A stretch of DNA of 48,041 nt from a virus: positions 1-48,041 of IMG/VR virus record IMGVR_UViG_3300046355_000078; one strand, 5' to 3'. Shown piece after piece: positions 15,930 through 22,973 of this stretch (position 1 is its first letter; each line of letters starts with the position of its first letter). Both the position numbers and the translations under genes were made by a program. Below the pieces are notes generated by a model that saw only the letters and a list, made by a program, of their open reading frames with translations, had not been told where the DNA came from and searched no databases.

Positions 15930-16096
15930 TAAAGAAACTGATTGATTTTATTGTAGGTTTGTTCTGTAAGAAGTGTGCTATAAAGGCTGACGTCGTTATA
16001 GTTAAACCTTCTGAGGAAAAGCAAGAAGCTATTACTAAGAAGAAGAATTTAGAAAAACTTGCAACAGCTGTAAAGAAAAAGAAGAATGGTAAGTAG
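15926..16096 (+). CDS. Small Lys-rich protein in the lysis cassette
   Basis: 56 residues, starting MIKKLIDFIVGLFCKKCAIKA: a short amphipathic or membrane-active helix with a CKKC pair, then a very basic tail (VKKKKNGK). ATG overlaps the previous stop (ATGA), and its 3' end overlaps the endolysin start by 11 bp. It could be a membrane-disrupting or antiholin-like peptide; there is no family match I can name. Confidence 0.55.
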   Translation: MIKKLIDFIVGLFCKKCAIKADVVIVKPSEEKQEAITKKKNLEKLATAVKKKKNGK

Positions 16097-16514
16097 CGCA
16101 CAAGCATTAAAGAAATACGGACAGCCAGATCTCCTTGCTACACAAAGCAAGAACATGGTTATGTGGGACGTGCCTGCAGAACTAGAGATAGGTGTTATCC
16201 CTAAGAGAATCTACTGTAATAAAGACATGGTGGGCCCTTTAACAAAAGCATTCAAGAGTCTTATAGATACAGGACGTGTGAAAGAGCTTAAGACCTGGGA
16301 TGGATGTTTCAACATTCGTAAGAAGCGTGGACTATCATCCATGTCATTACACTCTTGGGGTATTGCTATTGATGTCAATGCTTTCGAGAACGGATTAAAC
16401 CAAATCCCTAAGCTATCTTCAGGGTTTGTTAAATGCTTTAAAGATGCAGGCTTTGATTGGGGTGGCGAATGGCAACGTCTCGATGGTATGCATTTCCAAC
16501 TTAAAACTATATAA
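16086..16514 (+). CDS. M15-family peptidase endolysin (VanY/L-Ala-D-Glu type)
   Basis: 142 residues. Zinc-site motif SLHSWGIAIDVN gives His89 and Asp96; the C-terminal GMHFQ gives His136, with Glu128 and Asp133 just before it. This is the peptidase M15_4 arrangement of phage endolysins that cut peptide cross-links in peptidoglycan. It has no signal peptide, so it would need the holin-like proteins for export. It lies in the middle of the lysis cassette. Confidence 0.9.
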   Translation: MVSSAQALKKYGQPDLLATQSKNMVMWDVPAELEIGVIPKRIYCNKDMVGPLTKAFKSLIDTGRVKELKTWDGCFNIRKKRGLSSMSLHSWGIAIDVNAFENGLNQIPKLSSGFVKCFKDAGFDWGGEWQRLDGMHFQLKTI

Positions 16515-16516
16515 TT

Positions 16517-16648
16517 ATGGCAAAGGCAAAAGGCTCTACAGAATCTAAGAAGATTGTGTTTGGCGTAAGACGCAAAGGTAAACATCAGAAATCATTCGGA
16601 CCTAAGGCCACGCCTAGTAAGAAGAAATATAGAGGACAAGGACGATGA
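16517..16648 (+). CDS. Small basic protein
   Basis: 43 residues, MAKAKGSTESKKIVFGVRRK and then more Lys, Arg and Gly. It is 2 bp after the endolysin stop and overlaps the next gene (ATGA). Very basic and probably nucleic-acid binding or virion associated; similar tiny basic proteins occur at 22032-23954. Confidence 0.55.
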   Translation: MAKAKGSTESKKIVFGVRRKGKHQKSFGPKATPSKKKYRGQGR

Positions 16649-16752
16649 ATACATTCTACAAACTCATAGTAGCAGTCATTGCAGCAGGCATAGCATGCGC
16701 ATATGTCATAACTATAATTAATTTAGTTAGAGTTGCTAACATAAATCATTAA
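16645..16752 (+). CDS. Tiny single-span membrane protein
   Basis: 35 residues. Almost the whole protein is one hydrophobic segment (YKLIVAVIAAGIACAYVITI). It overlaps the stop of the basic protein. As last gene of the lysis cassette it could be a holin modulator; this is a guess from position. Confidence 0.45.
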   Translation: MNTFYKLIVAVIAAGIACAYVITIINLVRVANINH

Positions 16753-16770
16753 TCTATATTTTAACAATCC

Positions 16771-16785
16771 TAACAAAGTTTGTTA
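16771..16785. promoter_or_regulatory. Perfect 15-bp palindrome, possible operator
   Basis: TAACAAAGTTTGTTA: two 7-bp arms around a central G, ending 9 bases before the -7 box of the next gene. The position over the -33 region is that expected for a repressor or activator site. No matching copy was noticed elsewhere. Confidence 0.4.
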
Positions 16786-16794
16786 AAACAATAA

Positions 16795-16802
16795 TATATT
16801 TG
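16795..16802 (+). promoter_or_regulatory. Promoter -7 box giving a near-leaderless transcript
   Basis: TATATTTG ends only 4 bases before the ATG at 16807. No TTG is found at the usual 19-21 bp spacing (a TTTG lies at 12 bp), so recognition might need an activator at the palindrome. The mRNA would begin at or within a few bases of the start codon. Confidence 0.5.
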
Positions 16803-16806
16803 TTAT

Positions 16807-17847
16807 ATGATACCTTTATTCAAACCTGCTACGGCAAAAAAAGATGTTAATAAAACTCCAGGAGATGGTGAGTTAGCTAAGTTAGCTAATCTCAATAGAC
16901 TTGTTGAGAACGTAAACACTATTGTAGCACAGGGTCTACCTGCAGCCTCTCCTATATTTACATATAATGCAACAGGTGGAAGTGTATCTAATTTGCTATT
17001 AGGCTATAGTATTCAGACAGATCGATACACTAATGGTGGAACTGGTAATGTAAGTATTCAATCATATTACGTTCCTTCATTTAATTTATCTGGTAATGTT
17101 TCCGCAACGTCACTTACTTTTTATACAGATTATGTTGGAGATGTAGGTATTAATTATGTTGGTGATTCTGCTTCTATTAGCAGTTTAACTAGTATAAATT
17201 TTCCCAATTTATTAAAACAAATAGGTGATACTAATGGGATTACTGGTTTACCACAATTAACTAGTGTATCGTTTCCATTACTTAATACAGGAACTATAGT
17301 TATTGCAACTTGTAACAATTTAGATACAATAGATGTGTCTAGTATGGTTAATGGTAGAGCTTATTTAAGAGTAACTAATTGCCCATTAATTACATTATCT
17401 GGTATAACACATAATCCTCAATTTTCAGGATTTGATTTTACTAATTGTTCTGGTCTAGGATCATCTATATCAATATCTTCAACTGATATATATACAAGTT
17501 TTAGTGACTGTGATACTTTAACAAGTATATCTTTTCCTAATGCTGTATATTATGATAGTTTTGCTGCTCAAAGTTCTAATAATTTAACAGATATTTCTCT
17601 TGGATCAATTGGGACAGTAAAAGAAGCTGGTAGTTTTACTTTTTATGGATCAGCACTTAATTCTACTAGTGTAACACATATTTTAGATGTGTTGATTTCT
17701 TTAGATGGTACAAATGGTACAACTCTTTGGGGACCTAATGGGGAATTAAATATTTCAGGAGGAACAAATGCTGTACCTAGTGCAGGGGATTTAGTTAAGA
17801 TTGCTACATTGCAAACAAGAGGAGCAACAGTAACTTATAACACATAA
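16807..17847 (+). CDS. Beta-solenoid / LRR-like fibre protein
   Basis: 346 residues. After an N-terminal helical segment (LAKLANLNRLVENVNTIV) come irregular repeats of the type L-T-S-[IV]-[SN]-F-P (SLTSINFPNLL, LTSVSFPLL, LTSISFPNA), resembling BspA-type leucine-rich repeats or a beta-solenoid. It is followed 2 bp later by a collagen-like fibre. It could be a receptor-binding protein. The family cannot be fixed by eye. Confidence 0.6.
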   Translation: MIPLFKPATAKKDVNKTPGDGELAKLANLNRLVENVNTIVAQGLPAASPIFTYNATGGSVSNLLLGYSIQTDRYTNGGTGNVSIQSYYVPSFNLSGNVSATSLTFYTDYVGDVGINYVGDSASISSLTSINFPNLLKQIGDTNGITGLPQLTSVSFPLLNTGTIVIATCNNLDTIDVSSMVNGRAYLRVTNCPLITLSGITHNPQFSGFDFTNCSGLGSSISISSTDIYTSFSDCDTLTSISFPNAVYYDSFAAQSSNNLTDISLGSIGTVKEAGSFTFYGSALNSTSVTHILDVLISLDGTNGTTLWGPNGELNISGGTNAVPSAGDLVKIATLQTRGATVTYNT

Positions 17848-17848
17848 T

Positions 17849-18769
17849 ATGCCTACATTCATAAAAACAGGCTTCTGGGAAAAGGTAGTAAAAGGCTATA
17901 GCGGATGGTTAAATCTTGATGATTTAATTAGATCTCTTAGTTCATCAATTCCTGGTCCACAAGGTCCAGTTGGTCCACAAGGACCTCAAGGTATACAAGG
18001 CATACAAGGTATACAAGGTGAGACTGGAGCTCAAGGAAGTGCAGGTAATTCTGTAACTATTCTTGGATCTTATGCTGATTTGGCTGCGTTTCAAGCTGGT
18101 GCAGGAAGTTCTCCTGGAGCAAACGTAGGAGATGCTTGGATCATTTTAACTGATGGTAGTTTATATTCTTGGAATGGAACAGCGTGGTTTGATGCTGGTG
18201 ATATAAAAGGTCCTCAAGGTGATCAAGGAATTCAAGGAGAGCAAGGACCACAAGGTATTCAAGGTATTCAAGGTATACAGGGGATACAAGGTGTTCAGGG
18301 TGAAAGCGGAACTACAGGACTAGACACTTGGATTAGATACTCTCCAACATTCCAAGCAACTGGCATGACCTTCACTGGTACAGGTGCAACATATCCTACA
18401 TATAATTCTTATTATATCAAAGCAGGATTGTTAGTTAGCTTTGTGATAGAAATTGATTTTACAACTGTCACTAACTTTGGTACTGGTCAATATAAAGTAG
18501 CGTTACCATTTCTTCCTGGATTTGCATACAATCATTTTAATGGTTGGATTTGGGCTGATCCAAATGTCAACCCAGACACAGGAACTGGACATACAATACT
18601 TAATGCTGATACTTCTGGCATCACCACTGTGTTGGATTTACATTATTTAAAACAAGGTGGTGGAGCAAATTCACCTATTAGAGAAGGTTTGTGGTTACAA
18701 GGAATTCCTGTTGATTTAACCACAATTAGTAAAGCATATATTAATGGAACGTATATTTCCGCATCTTAA
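17849..18769 (+). CDS. Collagen-like tail fibre protein
   Basis: 306 residues. N-terminal domain starts MPTFIKTGFWEKVVKGYSGW. Two classic Gly-X-Y blocks (GPQGPVGPQGPQGIQG at residues 36-66; GPQGDQGIQGEQGPQG at 121-154) flank a short globular insert with a DGSLYSWNGTAWFDAG motif. The C-terminal 150 residues are a beta-rich head. The collagen blocks carry Pro and Gln, unlike the Thr/Ser triplets of the fibres at the left end. Fibre role is well supported by the design. Confidence 0.85.
   Translation: MPTFIKTGFWEKVVKGYSGWLNLDDLIRSLSSSIPGPQGPVGPQGPQGIQGIQGIQGETGAQGSAGNSVTILGSYADLAAFQAGAGSSPGANVGDAWIILTDGSLYSWNGTAWFDAGDIKGPQGDQGIQGEQGPQGIQGIQGIQGIQGVQGESGTTGLDTWIRYSPTFQATGMTFTGTGATYPTYNSYYIKAGLLVSFVIEIDFTTVTNFGTGQYKVALPFLPGFAYNHFNGWIWADPNVNPDTGTGHTILNADTSGITTVLDLHYLKQGGGANSPIREGLWLQGIPVDLTTISKAYINGTYISAS
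17954..18045 (+). repeat. Collagen-like GPQ/GIQ block 1
   Basis: Gly-Pro-Gln, Gly-Pro-Val and Gly-Ile-Gln triplets, encoded with near-identical DNA units (ggtatacaa). Expected to form a trimeric triple helix. Confidence 0.8.
18209..18312 (+). repeat. Collagen-like GPQ/GIQ block 2
   Basis: A second run of Gly-X-Y triplets after the small insert, dominated by Gly-Ile-Gln. Two such blocks with a globular break are common in phage fibres. Confidence 0.8.
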
Positions 18770-18791
18770 TAAGATATAAAATAATAATAAC

Positions 18792-19289
18792 ATGGCTATA
18801 CCATCGCAAGAAATAGGTTACGGAACAGAAGAAAAACTGTTGTGGCAAATCTCTAAACAATTAGAGAGTTTGACAGGTGCCACTTATAATAGTAAGAAGA
18901 CATTATTAAATGTAGCAAGTGGTGAAAACGCTGGTGCTAAGATTGAGACATTCTCAGGAGCTTGGATTGGGTTACAGGATAGCTCGCCATTTCTTACAGT
19001 AGACTTATCTCAATCATCAGGAGGAATTATTGAATATTCAATGATTGCTGATACTACTAATCCTATATTTGGTAATTGTACAGGTACTTTGTGGTTTGGT
19101 GGAAACTCTGGAATTTTTGAGAAAAATCAACAGAGTGAGAGTAATAAATCTAATGCTTCAGTAAATAATATCCAAACTTCAATAACAGGTCAGTTGGTAT
19201 CTTTTTCATTTGCTACAGATACTGACGTTACTCAACTTCAAGTGTTGTATACAGTAAAGTTATTTACATTACCATCATATACTCCTTAA
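18792..19289 (+). CDS. Small virion-type protein, paralogue of the next gene at its N-terminus
   Basis: 165 residues. N-terminus MAIPSQEIGYGTEEKLLWQ is followed by ISKQLESLT; the next gene starts with the same module. The remaining 130 residues are beta-rich (AGAKIETFSGAWIGLQ). The shared N-terminus probably docks both proteins to the same virion site, with different exposed parts. No known family recognised. Confidence 0.6.
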   Translation: MAIPSQEIGYGTEEKLLWQISKQLESLTGATYNSKKTLLNVASGENAGAKIETFSGAWIGLQDSSPFLTVDLSQSSGGIIEYSMIADTTNPIFGNCTGTLWFGGNSGIFEKNQQSESNKSNASVNNIQTSITGQLVSFSFATDTDVTQLQVLYTVKLFTLPSYTP

Positions 19290-19293
19290 GATC

Positions 19294-19479
19294 ATGGCAA
19301 TACCTTCAAAACAGATAGGACAACCATCTAGCACTAAGGCAGCATTGCTTTGGCAGATCTCTAAGCAATTAGAGAGTCTTACACGTGTGATGTATAGTAA
19401 TCCTACTTATGTAACTCCTACTACGACAACTACCACTACTATAGCACCGACCACTACAACAACGACTACAGTAGTATAA
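19294..19479 (+). CDS. Short docking module with poly-Thr tail
   Basis: 61 residues. Residues 1-33 repeat the N-terminal module of the gene before (MAIPSKQIG, then ALLWQISKQLESLT). The C-terminus is PTTTTTTTIAPTTTTTTTVV, a mucin-like stretch. It is followed 28 bp later by a glycosyltransferase gene, and then by another poly-Thr protein. The tail is a likely O-glycan acceptor, which is inference. Confidence 0.62.
   Translation: MAIPSKQIGQPSSTKAALLWQISKQLESLTRVMYSNPTYVTPTTTTTTTIAPTTTTTTTVV
19414..19476 (+). repeat. Poly-Thr (PTTTTTTT-IA-PTTTTTTT) tail
   Basis: Two runs of seven Thr separated by Ile-Ala-Pro. All four Thr codons are used in mixed order (act, acg, aca, acc), so this is not a simple nucleotide repeat. 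Confidence 0.8.
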
Positions 19480-19507
19480 TAAAGATTAAACCAATAACTA
19501 ACTACAT

Positions 19508-20524
19508 ATGAGGGAATTAAAGTTTATCTGTGCACAGCCAGATGATACGTATTATACGTGGCAAGTGCATTTATGGATTGAGAGTCTTAAACAAATAGGA
19601 CACTCAGACAAAGCAATCGTTCTTATCTTTATCCCTAACTTCAGGGAGAAGAATGAGAAATGGCAACAAGTAATAGATCTATATCCAGAAACAGAATTTG
19701 TATTCTATAAGGATGTAGATGGTGTAAGTAGTAAACTAGGAGTGTACATTCCTGTTCTTAGGCCGTACGTGCTTATGAAATACTTCTACGAACATCCAGA
19801 GATGAAAGAGAAAGCAGTATTCTATTGCGACTCTGACATACTCTTTACAGATAAATTTAATGTCGATACATTTATTGATGATGAGATTAATTACTTATCA
19901 GATACCAATAGTTATATCAACGCCTCATATTTTGACAGTAAAGTAAATCAAGTGCTTCCTGAAAAGGTGCATGCATATAAAAAAATAGATGTTCTGGCAC
20001 AAGCTACAGAAATGTGTGGTATCACACGTGAGATAGCTGAAGCTAACAATGATCATTCAGGGGGTGCTCAATACCTATTAAAGAATATTGATGGAGCATT
20101 CTGGGAGAAAGTATTAAGAGATTGTATTTCAATACGTACGTATTTATTAAACATCAATCGTTTATACTTCAAGGATGAGAATAGTGGTTTCCAGAGTTGG
20201 TGTGCAGACATGTGGGCAGTTTTATGGGCTCTTTGGTTTAGAGATGCTGAAACGAAGAATATTCCTGAGTTGGAATTCTCGTGGAGTTCAGATCCTATTG
20301 ACAGAGTTCACAGGTTAGGCATCTTACATAACGCTGGTATTGTTAGTAAAGATATGGGTGACTACCCAGCATTCTATAAAGGTGAGTATCATATGGGAGC
20401 TGATCCTACAAAAGATTCTCATTTAGAATACGTGTACAATGATCCAAGAGCTCAACAAAAAGGTACACATTATTACGCAGAACAATTGATTAAATTAAAA
20501 AACAAGTATAACCTTAATTATTAA
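19508..20524 (+). CDS. GT-A-fold glycosyltransferase-like protein
   Basis: 338 residues. Starts MRELKFICAQPDDTYYTWQV; a metal-binding DxD-type motif is at VFYCDSDILF (about residue 116), followed by DHSGGAQYLLKN and HRLGILHNAGI, which resemble the acceptor and late-His regions of GT-A transferases. The overall shape recalls peptidyl-O-glycosyltransferases related to hydroxyproline arabinosyltransferases; this resemblance is by memory and weak. The gene is inserted between two genes that end in poly-Thr tails, so those tails are the natural candidate substrate. Confidence 0.65.
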   Translation: MRELKFICAQPDDTYYTWQVHLWIESLKQIGHSDKAIVLIFIPNFREKNEKWQQVIDLYPETEFVFYKDVDGVSSKLGVYIPVLRPYVLMKYFYEHPEMKEKAVFYCDSDILFTDKFNVDTFIDDEINYLSDTNSYINASYFDSKVNQVLPEKVHAYKKIDVLAQATEMCGITREIAEANNDHSGGAQYLLKNIDGAFWEKVLRDCISIRTYLLNINRLYFKDENSGFQSWCADMWAVLWALWFRDAETKNIPELEFSWSSDPIDRVHRLGILHNAGIVSKDMGDYPAFYKGEYHMGADPTKDSHLEYVYNDPRAQQKGTHYYAEQLIKLKNKYNLNY

Positions 20525-20529
20525 ATAAA

Positions 20530-21027
20530 ATGGCAAATCAGAGAAATCTTAAAGCATTTGTTCGCTACGATGGTAGCGGAAGGGTTGTCGCAGGCAGCCT
20601 TATTCTGAGAAAACAAAAACCTAAAGTTGGAAATTGGCAAGAGATACAAGGGTATGAGTGTTGCAATGGTGCTACACTTACTACTACAGTAGCTACTACT
20701 ATTACTAACTTCCAAGTTAAGTTATTCTGTGGAGGAGCATTAACTGAAACATTAATTTCAGGACAAGACTCTTCATCAGTAGCAGACTTAGTTAGTAAGT
20801 TGAATGCAACTTATTCTTTATTAGGAGCATTTTCTACAACGGGTGGAACAAATCTTACACTTGTAATGACTGGTGCTCAAGTTCAGGCTATCTGTCCTAA
20901 CTCGGCTCCAACGTTTACAGTTACAGCAGTTCCTGTAGTTACTACAACTACAACGACAGTTGCTCCTACTACCACTACGACAACTACTGTAGCACCTACA
21001 ACCACAACTACTACAACAATAGTATAA
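20530..21027 (+). CDS. Small virion-type protein with triple poly-Thr tail
   Basis: 165 residues. An N-terminal basic part (MANQRNLKAFVRYDGSGR) contains a Cys pair (YECCNGATL), followed by a beta-rich domain with ICPNSAPTF. The last 28 residues are three poly-Thr runs split by VAP. It overlaps the next start codon by one base (TAATG). Likely displayed on the virion; the family is unknown. Confidence 0.6.
   Translation: MANQRNLKAFVRYDGSGRVVAGSLILRKQKPKVGNWQEIQGYECCNGATLTTTVATTITNFQVKLFCGGALTETLISGQDSSSVADLVSKLNATYSLLGAFSTTGGTNLTLVMTGAQVQAICPNSAPTFTVTAVPVVTTTTTTVAPTTTTTTTVAPTTTTTTTIV
20941..21024 (+). repeat. Poly-Thr tail with three TTTTTTT-VAP units
   Basis: Three Thr runs of six or seven separated by Val-Ala-Pro. 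Mixed Thr codons. Same design as the tail at 19414-19476. Confidence 0.8.
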
Positions 21028-21440
21028 TGGCTAAATCATTATTTCCAGAAGAAATGTTAAGTAATGCAACTGGTAGCGATCTCTCATTAGAGAGTATCGC
21101 TGCCAAGCTTACTTACTTTCATGAGCAATTACATTTGACTCACTGGCAAACAACTAGTTATGCACAACATCAAGCTACAGGAGCATTGTACGATTACGTA
21201 CATGATTTCAAAGATGGATTGATTGAGAAACTTATGGGCTATACAGGTAAAAGACCTGGAGTTTATAAAATAGAACCTCTTACAGATTGTACAGCTGAAA
21301 AATGTGTATCAGATATAATGTCATTCGCGTCATCATTAAAGATGTATGGAGAGAAAAACTCATATCATGATGTATGTAACTTAGCTGATGCATTATCTGG
21401 AGAAGCGGCTAAAACTAAATATCTACTAACCTTGTCTTAA
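21027..21440 (+). CDS. DUF5856-like, ferritin/Dps-like helical protein
   Basis: 137 residues, all helical. The first helix has IAAKLTYFHEQLHLTHWQT, with SYAQHQATGALYDYVHDF after it; His and Asp spacing resembles Dps/ferritin-like four-helix proteins. A later helix contains MSFASSLKMYG. I think this is the viral DUF5856 group. Iron binding is not shown. It sits right after a virion-type gene and uses the overlapping TAATG start. Confidence 0.6.
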   Translation: MAKSLFPEEMLSNATGSDLSLESIAAKLTYFHEQLHLTHWQTTSYAQHQATGALYDYVHDFKDGLIEKLMGYTGKRPGVYKIEPLTDCTAEKCVSDIMSFASSLKMYGEKNSYHDVCNLADALSGEAAKTKYLLTLS

Positions 21441-21724
21441 TGCAAGTAGAGAAGAGATTCTTTCCCAAAGTAATGTCTGATAATGATGAGATATATTTCT
21501 CACATCTTGAGGGCATTATAGATAGTGTTGATGAATTGTCTACTATGGAAATAGTAAAACATCCTAGACACTATTCATTCAGGATAGCACCTTCTCTGCC
21601 TAAGTATACAAACATGTTAATAGAGGAACTTTTTAAGTTTCACAATAGATTTCATATTAAACTAAATATGTCCAAGAGCATTAAAACAAATGCAGTTATT
21701 TCTTTTGAAATAACAATGGGATAA
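21440..21724 (+). CDS. Hypothetical protein
   Basis: 94 residues, MQVEKRFFPKVMSDNDEIYF, with alternating strands and one helix (TNMLIEELFKFHNRF). Not recognised. Shares the last base of the previous stop codon with its ATG, so it is translationally coupled. Confidence 0.55.
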   Translation: MQVEKRFFPKVMSDNDEIYFSHLEGIIDSVDELSTMEIVKHPRHYSFRIAPSLPKYTNMLIEELFKFHNRFHIKLNMSKSIKTNAVISFEITMG

Positions 21725-21734
21725 TTTACATTTG
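21704..21734 (+). promoter_or_regulatory. Bacteroidota-type promoter for the small-protein cluster
   Basis: TTTG at 21704-21707, 19 bp, TACATTTG at 21727-21734. The ATG is at 21758, giving a leader of about 17 bases. Full consensus match. Confidence 0.7.
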
Positions 21735-21757
21735 TACCAAACCAAATAATTACAATC

Positions 21758-22018
21758 ATGCAAATAGTTAAAGACGACGAAACTTCAGCAACAGAAGTAC
21801 CTCAATACGATCCTAGAAAGAAATATACTTGGTCACCAGACACACAGTTTGTTATTTCTGGAAATGAGTTCGGTGTATTGTTAAACTCATTACGCCAAAT
21901 TGTTTCTACAAGAGAAGCACAAGTTATCTTAAGAGCAGCTGATGCAGCTGAAGTTATAGAAAACTTAATGGCACAGAGTGTAGCAAGTGGAAGTGTTATA
22001 GAACATCCAGAACAATAA
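21758..22018 (+). CDS. Hypothetical protein
   Basis: 86 residues. N-terminal acidic stretch, then WSPDTQFVISGNEFGVLLNSL and a long helix (EAQVILRAADAAEVIENLMA). This shape is common in small phage structural or scaffold helpers, but I cannot name the family. First gene after a clear promoter. Confidence 0.6.
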   Translation: MQIVKDDETSATEVPQYDPRKKYTWSPDTQFVISGNEFGVLLNSLRQIVSTREAQVILRAADAAEVIENLMAQSVASGSVIEHPEQ

Positions 22019-22031
22019 ATTATTAAATAAA

Positions 22032-22217
22032 ATGGCAAAAGCAAAACAATCAGGAGGCAGTCTTTCAGGACTAAAGGCTTCTAACAAACGTGTAGGACCT
22101 GTAGATCCTAAAGGTGCTTGGACAAAAGTTCAAGAGAAAACCTTAGCAGGAGCTAAAGGCAAAGCTGTCTTAAAGAAAGATAAAGAACTTGGTGCTACCA
22201 AGATGGGTAAGAAGTAA
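22032..22217 (+). CDS. Small Lys-rich protein
   Basis: 61 residues, about a quarter Lys (MAKAKQSGGSLSGLKASNKR; KGKAVLKKDKELGATKMGKK). It is the first of seven very basic proteins in a row. Probably a DNA-packaging or capsid-associated protein; the function is inferred from charge only. Confidence 0.6.
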   Translation: MAKAKQSGGSLSGLKASNKRVGPVDPKGAWTKVQEKTLAGAKGKAVLKKDKELGATKMGKK

Positions 22218-22450
22218 TGATCTTTGAACCTAATAATCGATTAGATGTCATCACTCCTAAAGGTGATGGCATCATTTGGTTAGTTACAGATTACGGTCAC
22301 GAAACAGACACAATATACACCATTATAATTAATGCCACTGGGGAGCTCTGGCAATTTACTCATAAAGATATTATAGTAAAACCCAATCTAACATTTAGAA
22401 GAAATGGCAAAGCAGTGGATTCAAAAGGCAACAGCATCAATCAAGCGTAG
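22217..22450 (+). CDS. Hypothetical small beta-rich protein
   Basis: 77 residues (MIFEPNNRLDVITPKGDGII). Predicted beta strands resemble a small SH3-like or OB barrel (IIWLVTDYGHETDTIYTII). Overlaps the previous stop by one base and the next gene by 47 bp in another frame. The overlapping end (GKAVDSKGNSINQA) is probably not conserved. Confidence 0.55.
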   Translation: MIFEPNNRLDVITPKGDGIIWLVTDYGHETDTIYTIIINATGELWQFTHKDIIVKPNLTFRRNGKAVDSKGNSINQA

Positions 22451-22559
22451 AGGTACAGAGGGCAAATGCACTCCTATCACTAAGCCTGGTTGTACAGGTA
22501 AAGCTAAAGCTCTTGCTAAGACATTCAAGGCTATGGCTAAAAAACGTAAAGCTAAATAA
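22404..22559 (+). CDS. Small basic protein, out-of-frame overlap
   Basis: 51 residues, MAKQWIQKATASIKRRGTEG followed by KCTPITKPGCTG and a Lys/Ala-rich tail. Two Cys. It starts inside the preceding gene in another frame. The composition matches its neighbours, which supports it as a real gene. Confidence 0.6.
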   Translation: MAKQWIQKATASIKRRGTEGKCTPITKPGCTGKAKALAKTFKAMAKKRKAK

Positions 22560-22560
22560 C

Positions 22561-22716
22561 ATGGCAATCACACCTGTACCTAACGGACATCTCATCAAGA
22601 AAGATGGAACATCATTAAAGAATGGTGGTAAGATCAAGTGCTGGACAGGATATGTCAAGAAAGGTACTAAAAAGAAAGGTGGCAGAACAGTTAATAATTG
22701 CGTAAAGAAGAAATAA
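22561..22716 (+). CDS. Small basic protein with Cys pair
   Basis: 51 residues, MAITPVPNGHLIKKDGTSLK and a CWTGYVKKGTKKKGGRTVNN segment. Start chosen at 22561, one base after the previous stop; an in-frame ATG at 22513 lies inside the previous gene. Family not recognised. Confidence 0.6.
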   Translation: MAITPVPNGHLIKKDGTSLKNGGKIKCWTGYVKKGTKKKGGRTVNNCVKKK

Positions 22717-22717
22717 C

Positions 22718-22972
22718 ATGGCAAAGAGCGAAGCTTGGCAACGTAAGGAAGGTAAGAATCCTTCTGGTGGCCTAAATGCAAAAGGTAGGGCTTCCTACAA
22801 CAGAGCTAATCCAGGTAAGCCTGGTTTAAAAGCTCCTCAACCTGAAGGCGGTCCTCGCAAGAAATCATTCTGTGCTAGGATGTCAGGCATGAAGAAGAAA
22901 CTAACTAGCTCTAAAACAGCTAACGATCCTAATTCTCGTATCAATAAATCTCTACGTAAGTGGAAGTGTTAA
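22718..22972 (+). CDS. Small basic protein, DUF6321-like
   Basis: 84 residues, MAKSEAWQRKEGKNPSGGLN, then KGRASYNRANPG, KSFCARMSGMKKKL and ending SLRKWKC. This sequence type recurs widely in environmental phages; I think it is the DUF6321 family, but the number is from memory. Basic and Gly-rich, probably nucleic-acid or capsid associated. Confidence 0.7.
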   Translation: MAKSEAWQRKEGKNPSGGLNAKGRASYNRANPGKPGLKAPQPEGGPRKKSFCARMSGMKKKLTSSKTANDPNSRINKSLRKWKC

Positions 22973-22973
22973 C

